Below, piece by piece: positions 46,000-54,160 of a stretch of 64,000 nucleotides of DNA (position 1 is the stretch's first letter; each line of letters starts with the position of its first letter). Location: positions 1,984,001-2,048,000 of the forward strand of contig NZ_CP038492.1 of the NCBI RefSeq assembly GCF_004751985.1, given 5' to 3'. The position numbers and the translations under genes are program-made. The notes beneath the pieces were generated by a model, which searched no databases, was not told the DNA's origin, and worked only from the letters and a program-made list of their open reading frames with translations. Source of the DNA: Rhodophyticola sp. CCM32. Lineage in GTDB: Bacteria; Pseudomonadota; Alphaproteobacteria; Rhodobacterales; Rhodobacteraceae.

Positions 46000-47505
46000 T
46001 TGGCGATAAAACCCGCGCCCGAAACGGCAAGGGACCCAAAACAAAAGCCGGGCCACGCGTCCGGCTTTTGCGCGCCCGGGGCAAGGCGGTTCATTCTGAT
46101 CGCGGCGATTCTGGCCTCGGCCCTTGGCTTTATCGACGGCACCCTTGTGGCCATCGCCCTGCCCGCCATGCGCGACGGGCTGGAGGCCACGCTGGTTCAG
46201 GCCCAGTGGATCAATAATGGTTATCTGCTGCCGCTTTCGGCCCTGATCCTTCTGGGCGGCGCGGTGGGGGACAGGTACGGGCTGGCCCGGGTCTTCGCCA
46301 TCGGCATTGCCGGGTTTGTCCTTGCCTCGCTGGCCTGCGCCATCGCACCGACACCCGAAACCCTGATTGCCGCCCGCATCGTTCAGGGCATCGGTGCCGC
46401 AATCATGACCCCGGGCAGCCTGGCCCTGATCGCCCGGGCCTATCCGGCTGAGGAGCGGGGCCGTGCCATCGGCATATGGGCCGCAGCCTCGGCGCTGACA
46501 ACCGCCCTTGGGCCCATCCTCGGCGGGCTCGCGCTCAGCTTTGGCGGGCCCGAAACCTGGCGGCTGCTGTTTGCGATCAACCTGCCCTTGGGGGGTCTGG
46601 CGCTCTGGATGATCCTGAGCCGGGTCACCGCAGACCTCGCCCGCCCCGATCACCCGCTGGACCTGCCGGGTGCGGCGCTGATCACCGGCGCGCTTGGCCT
46701 CATCGCCCTGGGCCTCACTGGTGCCACCGAAGGCCATGCCGTCAATTGGGCCCCGGCGCTCGCAGGTGGAATGCTCTTCATCGCCTTTCTGGCAACCGAG
46801 GCGCGCAGCCGCCAGCCGATGATCCCGCTTGATCTGTTCCGCAATGCCGGTTTCGCCGCCGCAAATGCGGTGACGCTGCTGGTCTATTTCGCCATCTCGA
46901 CGGTGCTGTTCTTCCTGCCGATGACGCTCATCGCCGGATGGGGCCTGCCCGAGATCACCGCAGCCGCCGCCTTCGCGCCGCTGTCGGTCTTCATTCCGCT
47001 TCTGTCCACAAGGGCGGGCAAATGGGCAGATACCTACGGTCCCGGCCCGCTGATTGCCCTTGGCAGCGGGCTGATCGCGCTGGCCTTCATCGGCCTTGCC
47101 CTCACCACTCAATTGCAGGATTTCTGGAACCGCACCCTGCCCTGCACCGCATTGATGGGCCTGGGCATGGCGCTGGTTGTGGCCCCCCTTTCCACGGCGA
47201 TCATGGGCGGCGCCCCCGAAACCCGGTCCGGCACCGCATCAGGCATCAACAATGCGGTCAGCCGGGTCGCCGGGCTGGTCGCGGTTGCGGTGATGGGCAC
47301 GCTGGCCGGATCACTTTATGCCAGCCATGGCGGCAGCGACAGTTTCGGCGCACTTTCGGATACGCAAGGCCATGGGGCGGCAATGAACGCGGCCTTCGCC
47401 AGCCTGTGCTGGGTCACCGCCGCGCTCAGCGCGGGTGGTGCCGCGCTTGCCTGGGCTTTCATCCGCAAACCGGATCAATCCAGCGGGGTCAGCGCCCGGC
47501 GATAG
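46000..47505 (+). CDS. EmrB/QacA-type (DHA2) MFS drug exporter
   Basis: A 501-residue inner-membrane exporter with about fourteen helices. The DHA2 signs are LGFIDGTLVAIALPAM in helix 1, AQWINNGYLLPLSAL, GDRYGLARVF (motif A) and AARIVQGIGAAIMTPGSLAL (motif C). I used the TTG at 46000, 3 bp after the bactofilin stop; a later start is possible. No membrane-fusion partner (EmrA) adjoins it. The last 31 bp overlap the convergent DUF2189 gene. Confidence 0.88.
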   Translation: MAIKPAPETARDPKQKPGHASGFCAPGARRFILIAAILASALGFIDGTLVAIALPAMRDGLEATLVQAQWINNGYLLPLSALILLGGAVGDRYGLARVFAIGIAGFVLASLACAIAPTPETLIAARIVQGIGAAIMTPGSLALIARAYPAEERGRAIGIWAAASALTTALGPILGGLALSFGGPETWRLLFAINLPLGGLALWMILSRVTADLARPDHPLDLPGAALITGALGLIALGLTGATEGHAVNWAPALAGGMLFIAFLATEARSRQPMIPLDLFRNAGFAAANAVTLLVYFAISTVLFFLPMTLIAGWGLPEITAAAAFAPLSVFIPLLSTRAGKWADTYGPGPLIALGSGLIALAFIGLALTTQLQDFWNRTLPCTALMGLGMALVVAPLSTAIMGGAPETRSGTASGINNAVSRVAGLVAVAVMGTLAGSLYASHGGSDSFGALSDTQGHGAAMNAAFASLCWVTAALSAGGAALAWAFIRKPDQSSGVSARR

Positions 47506-48221
47506 ATATGCCAGGAGGCATGCCCCAGAACCGGCAACACCAGAAACAGCCCCAGCAGAAAGGGCAGCATCCCAAGAAAGGTCAGCCCGGCGATGATCAG
47601 CCCCCAAAATATCATCACGCCCGGGTTCCGCCGCACCACCGCAAAACTGGTCAGCATCGCGGTCACGAAATCCAACTCCTTGTCCAGCAAAAGCGGCAGC
47701 GCAATCACCGTCAGCGAAAACAGCACCAGGGCAAAACCCGCGCCTGCCAGTGTGCCCACAAACAGCATCAACAGCCCCTCGGGCGCCAGCAGATAGGCAT
47801 AGGAGGATGTGACATTGGTCAGCGCCGAAGGCCCCAGAAACAGCGCGAACAACATATGCGCAAAGAAGGACCAGAACAGAAAATATACGATGATCACCCA
47901 GGATATCGACGGCAATTGCCGGTCTTTCTGCCGCCAGATCACCCCGAAAATATCATTGCGCCGCCAGCCCTCGCCAATCTCCAGCCGGCGGGAGACCTTA
48001 TACAACCCCACCGCCAGAAACGGCCCGAGCAGCGGAAAGCCAAGGGTGATCGGGATCGCATACCAGATCTGATCGGTCACGAAGAGAAACAGATAGATCA
48101 GCCAGCCGCCCACCACATAGATATGGGCAAAAAACAGCCCCATGAACGGCGCCCGAAGATAGTCGCGCAGCCCCTGCTTCAGCGCATAAAGCACCCTGCC
48201 TGAAACTTGAATCACAAACAC
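47475..48221 (-). pseudogene. DUF2189 membrane protein, main part, 5' end displaced by a miniature element
   Basis: Encodes the body of a DUF2189 protein (up to 248 aa): LYALKQGLRDYLRAPFMGLFF, then about six hydrophobic segments. The frame opens at a GTG (48221) inside the inserted family C element, so the first ~10 residues would be element-derived. A second GTG at 48215 has AGGG upstream and could restart translation. The true 5' end (25 codons) lies beyond the element at 48291-48365. Joining 48365-48291 to 48188-47475 gives a continuous 262-residue protein. It may still be expressed from the internal GTG. Confidence 0.8.
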
Positions 48222-48290
48222 CCTGCCACGCTTCGCGTTCCCGGGACATTTGTGATGCGCGATGTCTCAGGTTTAAGGCAGCATGCTGTA
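48189..48290. mobile_element. Family C miniature element inserted in the DUF2189 gene
   Basis: 102 bp including one TA. It is flanked by TA at 48187-48188 and 48289-48290. The ends AAGCACCCTGCCTGAAACTT and (inverse) CAGCATGCTGCCTTAAACCT form an imperfect terminal repeat of ~20 bp. The core is CCCTGCCACGCTTCGCGTTC. Related copies are at 54028-54126, 55515-55620 and, worn, 9970-10074. There is no coding capacity. The TA duplication and restored frame on removal show a real transposition. Confidence 0.88.
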
Positions 48291-48365
48291 GGCCAGATCC
48301 CCCGGACCCAACCGGTTGACCCGGGGCACTTTCGACGCAGGTTGTGGCGGGCTGATATCATCCAT
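48273..48365 (-). pseudogene. Detached 5' end of the DUF2189 gene
   Basis: An ATG at 48365 behind a good GGAGG opens MDDISPPQPASKVPRVNRLG followed by PGDLAY, which is how DUF2189 proteins begin before their first helix. After 25 native codons (to 48291) the frame runs into the family C element and stops at a TAA (48273-48275). On its own it would make a 30-residue peptide. The native promoter and ribosome site of the DUF2189 gene are therefore upstream of the insertion. Confidence 0.78.
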
Positions 48366-48407
48366 CCCTGATCCTCCCTGCGGCAAAGCCTATAGTATCC
48401 CTTTTGA

Positions 48408-49352
48408 TCAAGCTCTGATTTCTTCCCATTCTCTGTCTTCTTTGACGAGTGTGTTTGCGAGGATGAGGAGCTTGCGCATGATAGCTGTGATGGCGACTTT
48501 CGAGGGTTTGCCAGCGGCTTTCATGCGTTGGTATTGCGCCTTGAGATCTGGGTTGTATTGGGTTGCGACGATGGCAGGCAGGTAGAGCGCATCGCGTAAA
48601 GGTTTCCGGCCGCCCTGAATGAAGGACTGCCCGCGCCATCGGCCGGATTGTCTTGTGATCGGGGCGATCCCCGCCAGTGACGCGACGGCCTTCTTTCTCA
48701 GGCTGCCGATCTCAGGCATCTCGATCAGGATCGTCGTGGCGGCGACCGCGCCGATGCCCTTGATGCTCTGGATCAGGCGAAGCGCACGTTTGCGGGCTGG
48801 GCAGGTTTCCAATTGCGCCCGGATTGCTTGATCAAGTTCAGCAATATCATCGACCACCTGGCGCAGCCGGCGGCGGGTCAGCTTTTGCGTCAGCCTCTGT
48901 TGCTGCCGATCCAGTTGGTTTTGAAGGCGTACCTTGTCTTTGATCAGCGCGGCGCGTGCAGCCTGTAACTCTCTGAGAATAGGACGGTCCTTGGCGACGG
49001 GCGCGTCTGGTTCCAGCGCATGCGCCGCGCCCATCTGCGCCAGAACACGCGCATCAGCACGATCCGTCTTGGCCAGCTGTCCTTTGCTTTCCGCAAAGCG
49101 GCGCGCGTGCTTTGGGTTCACTTTGACCAGTGGAAGGTGGTCGGCCAGCGCGGCCTCGAACGCGCCGTGATATGGGCCAGTTGGCTCATAGACCACGCGA
49201 GCTGGCAGGTCTGGCCCAATCCAGCGGCGGAGCTTCTGGAACCCAGGTTTGGTGTTGGGGAACTGCGCGAAAGCTCCGTCGCTCAATCGGTGGCAGTCGA
49301 GTTTGTCTTTGGAAATGTCTATGCCAATGCTATCGTCGCTCATCTTCGTCAT
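48408..49352 (-). CDS. IS110-family transposase (DEDD recombinase)
   Basis: A 314-residue transposase. The N-terminal RuvC-like DEDD domain has GIDISKDKLD, VVYEPTGPYHGAF and LAKTDRADARVLAQ. A central coiled coil (about 130-190) follows. The C-terminal Tnp20 domain has SIKGIGAVAATTILIEMPEI and SLAGIAPITRQSGRW with the catalytic Ser. All key residues are present, so it may be active. IS110 elements lack clear terminal repeats. Recent work shows that they use an element-encoded bridge RNA to choose targets. Confidence 0.95.
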   Translation of the reverse strand: MTKMSDDSIGIDISKDKLDCHRLSDGAFAQFPNTKPGFQKLRRWIGPDLPARVVYEPTGPYHGAFEAALADHLPLVKVNPKHARRFAESKGQLAKTDRADARVLAQMGAAHALEPDAPVAKDRPILRELQAARAALIKDKVRLQNQLDRQQQRLTQKLTRRRLRQVVDDIAELDQAIRAQLETCPARKRALRLIQSIKGIGAVAATTILIEMPEIGSLRKKAVASLAGIAPITRQSGRWRGQSFIQGGRKPLRDALYLPAIVATQYNPDLKAQYQRMKAAGKPSKVAITAIMRKLLILANTLVKEDREWEEIRA

Positions 49353-49620
49353 GTCCTATGCTTGTCATCCGGGACGGCAATCCCGGGTATCCACCTCTCG
49401 GGACATTTGCTGCGCAAATACCCTGCCGGTCAGTGGTTCAGGCCTCATGAGAAGACGGTGTGCGATCGCACTTTAGAACGGTCCACTACGACCAAGCGTG
49501 TCCCGATCCACACACCGCCTCTGCCCGCCATAAATGGCGTGTCGGGCAGAGGCTCCATCTTCGCATGGAGACGGGCAAAGTCATAAGACAAGCGTTTCAC
49601 ACCTGATTTGAATCGAAAGC
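49353..49620 (-). ncRNA. Candidate bridge-RNA region of the IS110 element
   Basis: Non-coding DNA upstream of the transposase, where IS110-group elements encode the bridge RNA. On the minus strand it shows stem-loops: CCTCTGCCC..GGGCAGAGG enclosing GCCAT/ATGGC (about 49522-49556), ATTTGC/GCAAAT (about 49403-49418) and CCCGGGA/TCCCGGG (about 49369-49388) close to the transposase start. The position and folding fit. The loops that would read target and donor DNA cannot be assigned by eye. Confidence 0.45.
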
Positions 49621-49835
49621 CGCCCGTCTCGCCCGGGCGATCCGGGCGCACCCGACCCGCCCCTTCTTCCCGGCCCCGCCCCTTCTTCTTGTCGCAAATA
49701 CGCCCGCCGGAGGCATCAGCGCTTTGCCAGATACCCATACCCCGCCAATCAAACCGGCGCAGGCCCCACATGCCCGTGGCAACGCGTGCCGCCCGAGGGC
49801 TCCCCGCCCGGGCCGGGGGGCGCGAGGCGGCGCGC
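49621..49835. other. Spacer between the IS110 element and prfB, with recurring motif copy 3
   Basis: No gene is visible. It holds the third copy of the CTTCTTCTTGTC..AAATACGCCCGCCGGAGGC motif at 49681-49714, followed by GC-rich sequence up to the prfB stop. No clear prfB terminator is seen. Confidence 0.5.
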
Positions 49836-50963
49836 TTACCCCTCGGCCTGCGCCTCGGCCCGGCTTTTGCCCGATACATCCATCGCCAGCGTCGCGGCCA
49901 TCAGCCCGTCCAGATCGCCATCCAGAACGCCGGATGTGTCCGAGGTTTCAAACCCGGTCCGCAAATCCTTCACCATCTGATAGGGCTGCAACACGTAAGA
50001 CCGGATCTGATTGCCCCAGCCCGCATCCCCCTTGCTTTCATGGGCCTCGTTGATCGCCGCATTCCGCCGGTCCAGCTCCATCTGATAAAGCCGGGATTTC
50101 AGGGCTTTCATCGCGATATCCCGGTTCTGATGCTGGGATTTTTCCGAAGATGTCACCACGATCCCGGTCGGGATATGGGTGATCCGCACCGCCGAATCCG
50201 TCGTGTTCACATGCTGCCCGCCCGCGCCCGAGGACCGGTAGGTATCCAGCCTGATCTCGGACGGGTTCACCTCGATCTCGATATTGTCATCCACCACCGG
50301 ATAGACCCAGACCGAGGTGAACGAGGTGTGCCGCCGCGCCGCGCTGTCATAGGGCGAAATCCGCACCAGCCGGTGCACCCCGCTTTCGGATTTCAGCCAG
50401 CCATAGGCGTTATGCCCGGAAACCTTGTAAACCGCCGAGCGGATGCCCGCCTCTTCCCCCGCCGTGGTCGATTGCAGCTCAACCTCATAGCCGCGTTTCT
50501 CGGCCCATCGCACATACATCCGTGCCAGCATCGACGCCCAGTCGCAGCTTTCCGTACCGCCCGCCCCGGCATTGATTTCCAGAAACGTGTCATTGGCATC
50601 GGCCTCCCCGTCCAGAAGCGCCTCCAACTCCTTGGCGGCCGCATCTTCGACCAAAGCCGCCAAAGCGGCCTCGGCCTCGGCCACAACCTCTGTATCGCCT
50701 TCCTCTTCACCCATTTCGATCAGGCCGGTATTATCTTCCAGCGCGCCTTTGATCGCCTCATAGGTGCCGATCTTGTCGACCAGCACCTGCCGGTCGCGCA
50801 TCAGCTTCTGGGCTGCTGCCTGATCATTCCACAGATCCGGGTCCTCAACACGGGCATTGAATTCCTCCAACCGGTGCTGGGCTGTCTCCAACCCCAGGCG
50901 CTGGCCCAGAAGGTCCAGAGATTTCTGCACTTTTTCGATATGGGATTGGGTTTCGGCCCGCAT
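49836..50963 (-). CDS. prfB: Peptide chain release factor 2
   Basis: Class I release factor (375 aa) that ends translation at UGA and UAA. The GGQ peptidyl-hydrolysis motif is in SGAGGQHVNTTDSAVR near residue 248, and VHRLVRISPYDSAARRHTSF holds the tripeptide (SPF-like) codon-reading region. It is one open frame, so it has no programmed +1 frameshift near codon 25, unlike the E. coli gene. It is downstream of mrcA (144 bp), in the alphaproteobacterial amiC-mrcA-prfB order. Confidence 0.97.
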   Translation of the reverse strand: MRAETQSHIEKVQKSLDLLGQRLGLETAQHRLEEFNARVEDPDLWNDQAAAQKLMRDRQVLVDKIGTYEAIKGALEDNTGLIEMGEEEGDTEVVAEAEAALAALVEDAAAKELEALLDGEADANDTFLEINAGAGGTESCDWASMLARMYVRWAEKRGYEVELQSTTAGEEAGIRSAVYKVSGHNAYGWLKSESGVHRLVRISPYDSAARRHTSFTSVWVYPVVDDNIEIEVNPSEIRLDTYRSSGAGGQHVNTTDSAVRITHIPTGIVVTSSEKSQHQNRDIAMKALKSRLYQMELDRRNAAINEAHESKGDAGWGNQIRSYVLQPYQMVKDLRTGFETSDTSGVLDGDLDGLMAATLAMDVSGKSRAEAQAEG

Positions 50964-51076
50964 GGGTCAGCCTGCCTTGTGAATGATCTTGCCTCTGTCA
51001 GACTGATCTATAACGGTTTGCTTTTCATGTAAAACATCTCGCAGGCCCGCCGCGATAGACCAATGGGCACGGCCCG

Positions 51077-51109
51077 GAGGTTTCGGATCAGACCAGACCC
51101 GAAACCCTC
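51077..51109 (-). terminator. Stem-loop at the mrcA 3' end
   Basis: Read on the minus strand, GAGGGTTTCGG pairs with CCGAAACCTC (51099-51109 with 51077-51086) with one bulge. It begins at the mrcA stop codon. No T run follows, so it may be a weak terminator or an mRNA-stabilising hairpin before prfB. Confidence 0.4.
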
Positions 51110-53684
51110 AATACAACCCGCCGGAGCTGAGCGTGCCAAACCCCGTTCCGGTCGGCACCCTTGCGGTATCACCGGTCGAGGTGGTCACGGTCTGCCCGGT
51201 CGGGTCATTGCCCCCGGTGCCATCATTTTCGCCGCGCGCGAATATTGGCAGGTTCGATCCCATGGCAAACCCGCCATCGACCACGGCAAGCAACCCATAG
51301 ACCGGGTCCTCCCCCTGGCGGAACAGTTCGGCCACCACATGATCGCCACGGGCATCATCGGGCAGGCGCTGGCCCGAGAACCGGTCGATATTATAGAACA
51401 CGCCGCCCTCGGGCACCCGGAACGGGCCGCCGCCATATTCCTCGATCGCGGCCTGCATGAATTCATTGAACACCGGCCCGCACATCGCGCCGCCGGAGGC
51501 GCCCCGCCCCAGCGGACGCGGCTGATCATAGCCGATATAACAGCCCGCCGCGATATTTGACGAAAAGCCCACGAACCAGACATCGCGCGCATCATTGGTG
51601 GTTCCGGTCTTGCCGGCGATCGGCACCGGAAGGTTCACCGAGGATGAGGCCGTGCCCCGTTCGACAACGCCGCGCATCATCGAGGTCAACTGATAGGCGG
51701 TGATCGGGTCAATCACCCGCTCGCGGTTTGACACGATCCGGGGTGCCACTCCCGGCTCCAGCGAGGCAAGTTCACAATCCGGGCATAACCGCTGATCATG
51801 GCGATAAACGGTGCCGCCGAACCGGTCCTGCACCCGGTCGACCAGGGTCGGCTCCACCCGTTCCCCGCCATTGGCGAACATCGAATAGGCCCCGACCATG
51901 CGCAACAGGGTGCTTTCCTGCGCGCCCAGCGCATTGGCCAGATAAGGCTCTGCCTGATCATAGACGCCAAACCGTTCGGCATAGCGCGCGACGGTTTCCA
52001 TCCCCACATCCTGCGCCAGACGCACGGTCATCAGGTTCCGTGACCGGACGATCCCGGTGCGCAGGGGCGCCGGGCCGTAAAACTGGTTCGAGGCATTGGT
52101 GGGCCGCCAGATGCCCGCGCCCGTATCCAGTTCGATCGGCGCATCAATCACGATGGTGTTCGGGCTGTACCCGCTGTCCAGGGCTGCAGCATAGACAAAG
52201 GGTTTGAAACTTGACCCGGGCTGCCGCGTGGCCTGGGTTGCCCGGTTGAACACCGAATGCTGATAGGAAAACCCGCCCTGCATCGACAGAACCCGGCCCG
52301 TATTCACATCCATCGCCATGAACCCGCCCTGCACTTCGGGGATCTGCCGGAGAGTCCAGCGGATGAAGCTGCCATCGCTGTCGCTGGTCATGCGCCGCAC
52401 ATGGATCACATCGCCCACATCCAGAAGATCACCTGCCACCCGGGCGGTGCCGCCCCGGTTGCCTTCCGCATCCACGGGCCGGGCCCAGGTCACATCAGCG
52501 GCGGGGATGAAATGGCCATCCTCATCCTCTTCCACGCCTTCGATGCCGATCCGCGCACTGCTGTCGCCCAGCGACAGCACCACCGCCGGATACCAGCCAT
52601 CAATGTCACGGGGGAATTCCACATCCGCCAATGCCGCGCGCCAGACCTCTTCGCCGCCCTCCAGCAGCGCGGGCTCAATCACCGCCAGCGGCTCACGCCA
52701 CAGGCCTTGCGCCCGGTCATACCGCTCCAGCCCCCGGCGCAGCGCCGTTTCCGCCACCTCCTGCAGGCTTTCATCCATGGTCGCACGCACGGCATAACCG
52801 CCCGAGAAAAACTCCTCTTCGCCGAACTGCACGGATAATTGCCGCCGAATCTCATCGGTGAAATAGTTGCGCGGTGGCACCGTTGCCCGGAACGGTTCGA
52901 TCTGGCCGCCCTGTACGGTTTCCAGAGGCGCGGCCTGTGCCAGTTCCATCTCCTGCAGGGTGAGATAGCCGTTCTCATACATCTCGCGCAGCACATAATT
53001 GCGGCGGTCGATTGCATCCTCATGATCCCGCACCGGATGCAACCGGCCCGGACGTTGCGGCAGCGCCGCCAGATAGGCCGCCTGTTCCGGGCGCAACTGG
53101 CTGAGTGAGGTGTTGAAATAGGTCTGCGCCGCAGCGGCCACACCATAGGAATTCTGGCCCAGGAAAATCTCGTTCAGATACAGTTCCAGTATCCGGTCCT
53201 TGCTGAGGGTCCGTTCAATCCGCGCAGCCAGGATCACCTCCTGCACCTTGCGTTCAATGGTGCGCGACCCATCCAGCAGAAAGTTCTTCATCACCTGCTG
53301 GGTGATGGTCGATGCACCACGCACATCGCGCCCGCGGGAACGTATGGCCTCGACAATCGCGGCGCCGATGGCACGCGGGTCATAGCCGCCATGTTCATAG
53401 AAGTTCCGGTCTTCGGCGCTGACAAAGGCATGGGCCACCAGATCGGGAATATCCTCGGCCGCAACGAACAGGCGCCGCTCCCGGGCAAACTCATCGACGA
53501 TATCCCCCTCGGCGGAATAGATCCGGCTGATCGTGGCGGGGGTGTATTGGGCCAGCGTTTCATAATCCGGCAGGTCGCGGCTATACATGTAGAGTACCGC
53601 CCCGATGGAAAGCGCGGCAAACACCAGCCCGATGGTCAGCCAGCTGAAAATCGCGCCAAAAATGCCAAGAATGAATCGGATCAT
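51108..53684 (-). CDS. mrcA: Penicillin-binding protein 1A, bifunctional glycosyltransferase/transpeptidase
   Basis: Class A PBP (858 aa) for peptidoglycan polymerisation and cross-linking. An N-terminal membrane anchor (about 5-32) precedes the GT51 domain with the catalytic Glu in SAEDRNFYEHGG, GGASTITQQVMKN-like (RGASTITQQ) and KVQEVILAARIE. An OB-like insert lies at about 320-450. The transpeptidase has SSFK (about 491), SRN and KTGTT (about 690). A Gly/Thr-rich tail ends the protein. It is separated from amiC by a cluster of miniature elements. Confidence 0.96.
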   Translation of the reverse strand: MIRFILGIFGAIFSWLTIGLVFAALSIGAVLYMYSRDLPDYETLAQYTPATISRIYSAEGDIVDEFARERRLFVAAEDIPDLVAHAFVSAEDRNFYEHGGYDPRAIGAAIVEAIRSRGRDVRGASTITQQVMKNFLLDGSRTIERKVQEVILAARIERTLSKDRILELYLNEIFLGQNSYGVAAAAQTYFNTSLSQLRPEQAAYLAALPQRPGRLHPVRDHEDAIDRRNYVLREMYENGYLTLQEMELAQAAPLETVQGGQIEPFRATVPPRNYFTDEIRRQLSVQFGEEEFFSGGYAVRATMDESLQEVAETALRRGLERYDRAQGLWREPLAVIEPALLEGGEEVWRAALADVEFPRDIDGWYPAVVLSLGDSSARIGIEGVEEDEDGHFIPAADVTWARPVDAEGNRGGTARVAGDLLDVGDVIHVRRMTSDSDGSFIRWTLRQIPEVQGGFMAMDVNTGRVLSMQGGFSYQHSVFNRATQATRQPGSSFKPFVYAAALDSGYSPNTIVIDAPIELDTGAGIWRPTNASNQFYGPAPLRTGIVRSRNLMTVRLAQDVGMETVARYAERFGVYDQAEPYLANALGAQESTLLRMVGAYSMFANGGERVEPTLVDRVQDRFGGTVYRHDQRLCPDCELASLEPGVAPRIVSNRERVIDPITAYQLTSMMRGVVERGTASSSVNLPVPIAGKTGTTNDARDVWFVGFSSNIAAGCYIGYDQPRPLGRGASGGAMCGPVFNEFMQAAIEEYGGGPFRVPEGGVFYNIDRFSGQRLPDDARGDHVVAELFRQGEDPVYGLLAVVDGGFAMGSNLPIFARGENDGTGGNDPTGQTVTTSTGDTARVPTGTGFGTLSSGGLY

Positions 53685-53912
53685 ATCGAACCTGTATCGC
53701 CAACCAATGCCTGCTTATACGGGGCCGCGCGGGCGGGGTCAAAAGTCACTGCACCTTTCCGCAATCACAAATCCGCGTCATGATCTGCCATTTCCGGCCC
53801 AGCCTGTCAGAGGCCCGGGCGCGACGGATACTGACCAGCGACCATGAAGATGGAAAAGCGGTTGGCAAACGCGGGGCTTCGAGGGTCTGTCATGCCGGTC
53901 TCTTACCTTTGG

Positions 53913-54027
53913 TTCGAACGCGTTTTCGATATATCGCTGAGGGCATCGTCTGAGCCGAGGGGTGGGCGCTGCCCGGCGGTGCCGCCGGGCGGGAGGGCGA
54001 TATAGAGCAGAAATCATTTAATCTAGA
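53913..54027. mobile_element. Truncated family D/A element with a family B-like end (copy A4)
   Basis: TCGAACGCGTTTTCGATATA (53913-53932, like family D) runs into ATCGCTGAGGGCATCGTCTG, GAGCCGAGGGGTGGGCGCTG and the GCCCGGCGG/CCGCCGGGC hairpin of family A, then TATAGAGCAGAAATCATTTA as in family B. It looks like a shortened or recombined copy lying directly beside a family C element. Confidence 0.55.
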
Positions 54028-54126
54028 GTACCCTGCCTTAAACCTGAGACATCGCTCATCACAAATACCCTGGGAACGCGAAGCGTGGCAGGGCATTTGT
54101 GATTCAAGTTTCAGGCAGGGTGCTTT
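54028..54126. mobile_element. Family C miniature element (inverted copy)
   Basis: Ends TACCCTGCCTTAAACCTGAG and (inverse) TAAAGCACCCTGCCTGAAAC, with core CCTGGGAACGCGAAGCGTGG. About 99 bp, in the opposite orientation to 48189-48290. It lies ~35 bp after the amiC stop and beside copy A4. Confidence 0.75.
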
Positions 54127-54160
54127 AAATCAAAACAGGCAGGGCCTGACCGGATCGGCA

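Larger units (their letters stand above)
48385..49620 (-). mobile_element. IS110-type insertion sequence (ends approximate)
   Basis: The element holds the transposase at 48408-49352 and a non-coding stretch upstream of it. The exact ends cannot be set from one copy, because IS110 elements have little terminal symmetry. I place them by the end of the intact DUF2189 remnant on one side and the start of the repeat-motif spacer on the other. It lies between the disrupted DUF2189 gene and prfB. Confidence 0.55.
53685..54160. other. Spacer between amiC and mrcA filled with miniature elements
   Basis: No gene is seen. It holds about 240 bp of ordinary upstream DNA (mrcA promoter region expected), then family D and A fragments at 53913-54003, a family B-like end at 54003-54027, and a family C copy at 54028-54126, up to the amiC stop at 54161. 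Confidence 0.6.

Noticed and set aside
49836..50963. Programmed +1 frameshift in prfB
   Set aside because: The gene is one continuous frame from ATG to stop; no internal UGA with a CUU slip site is seen.
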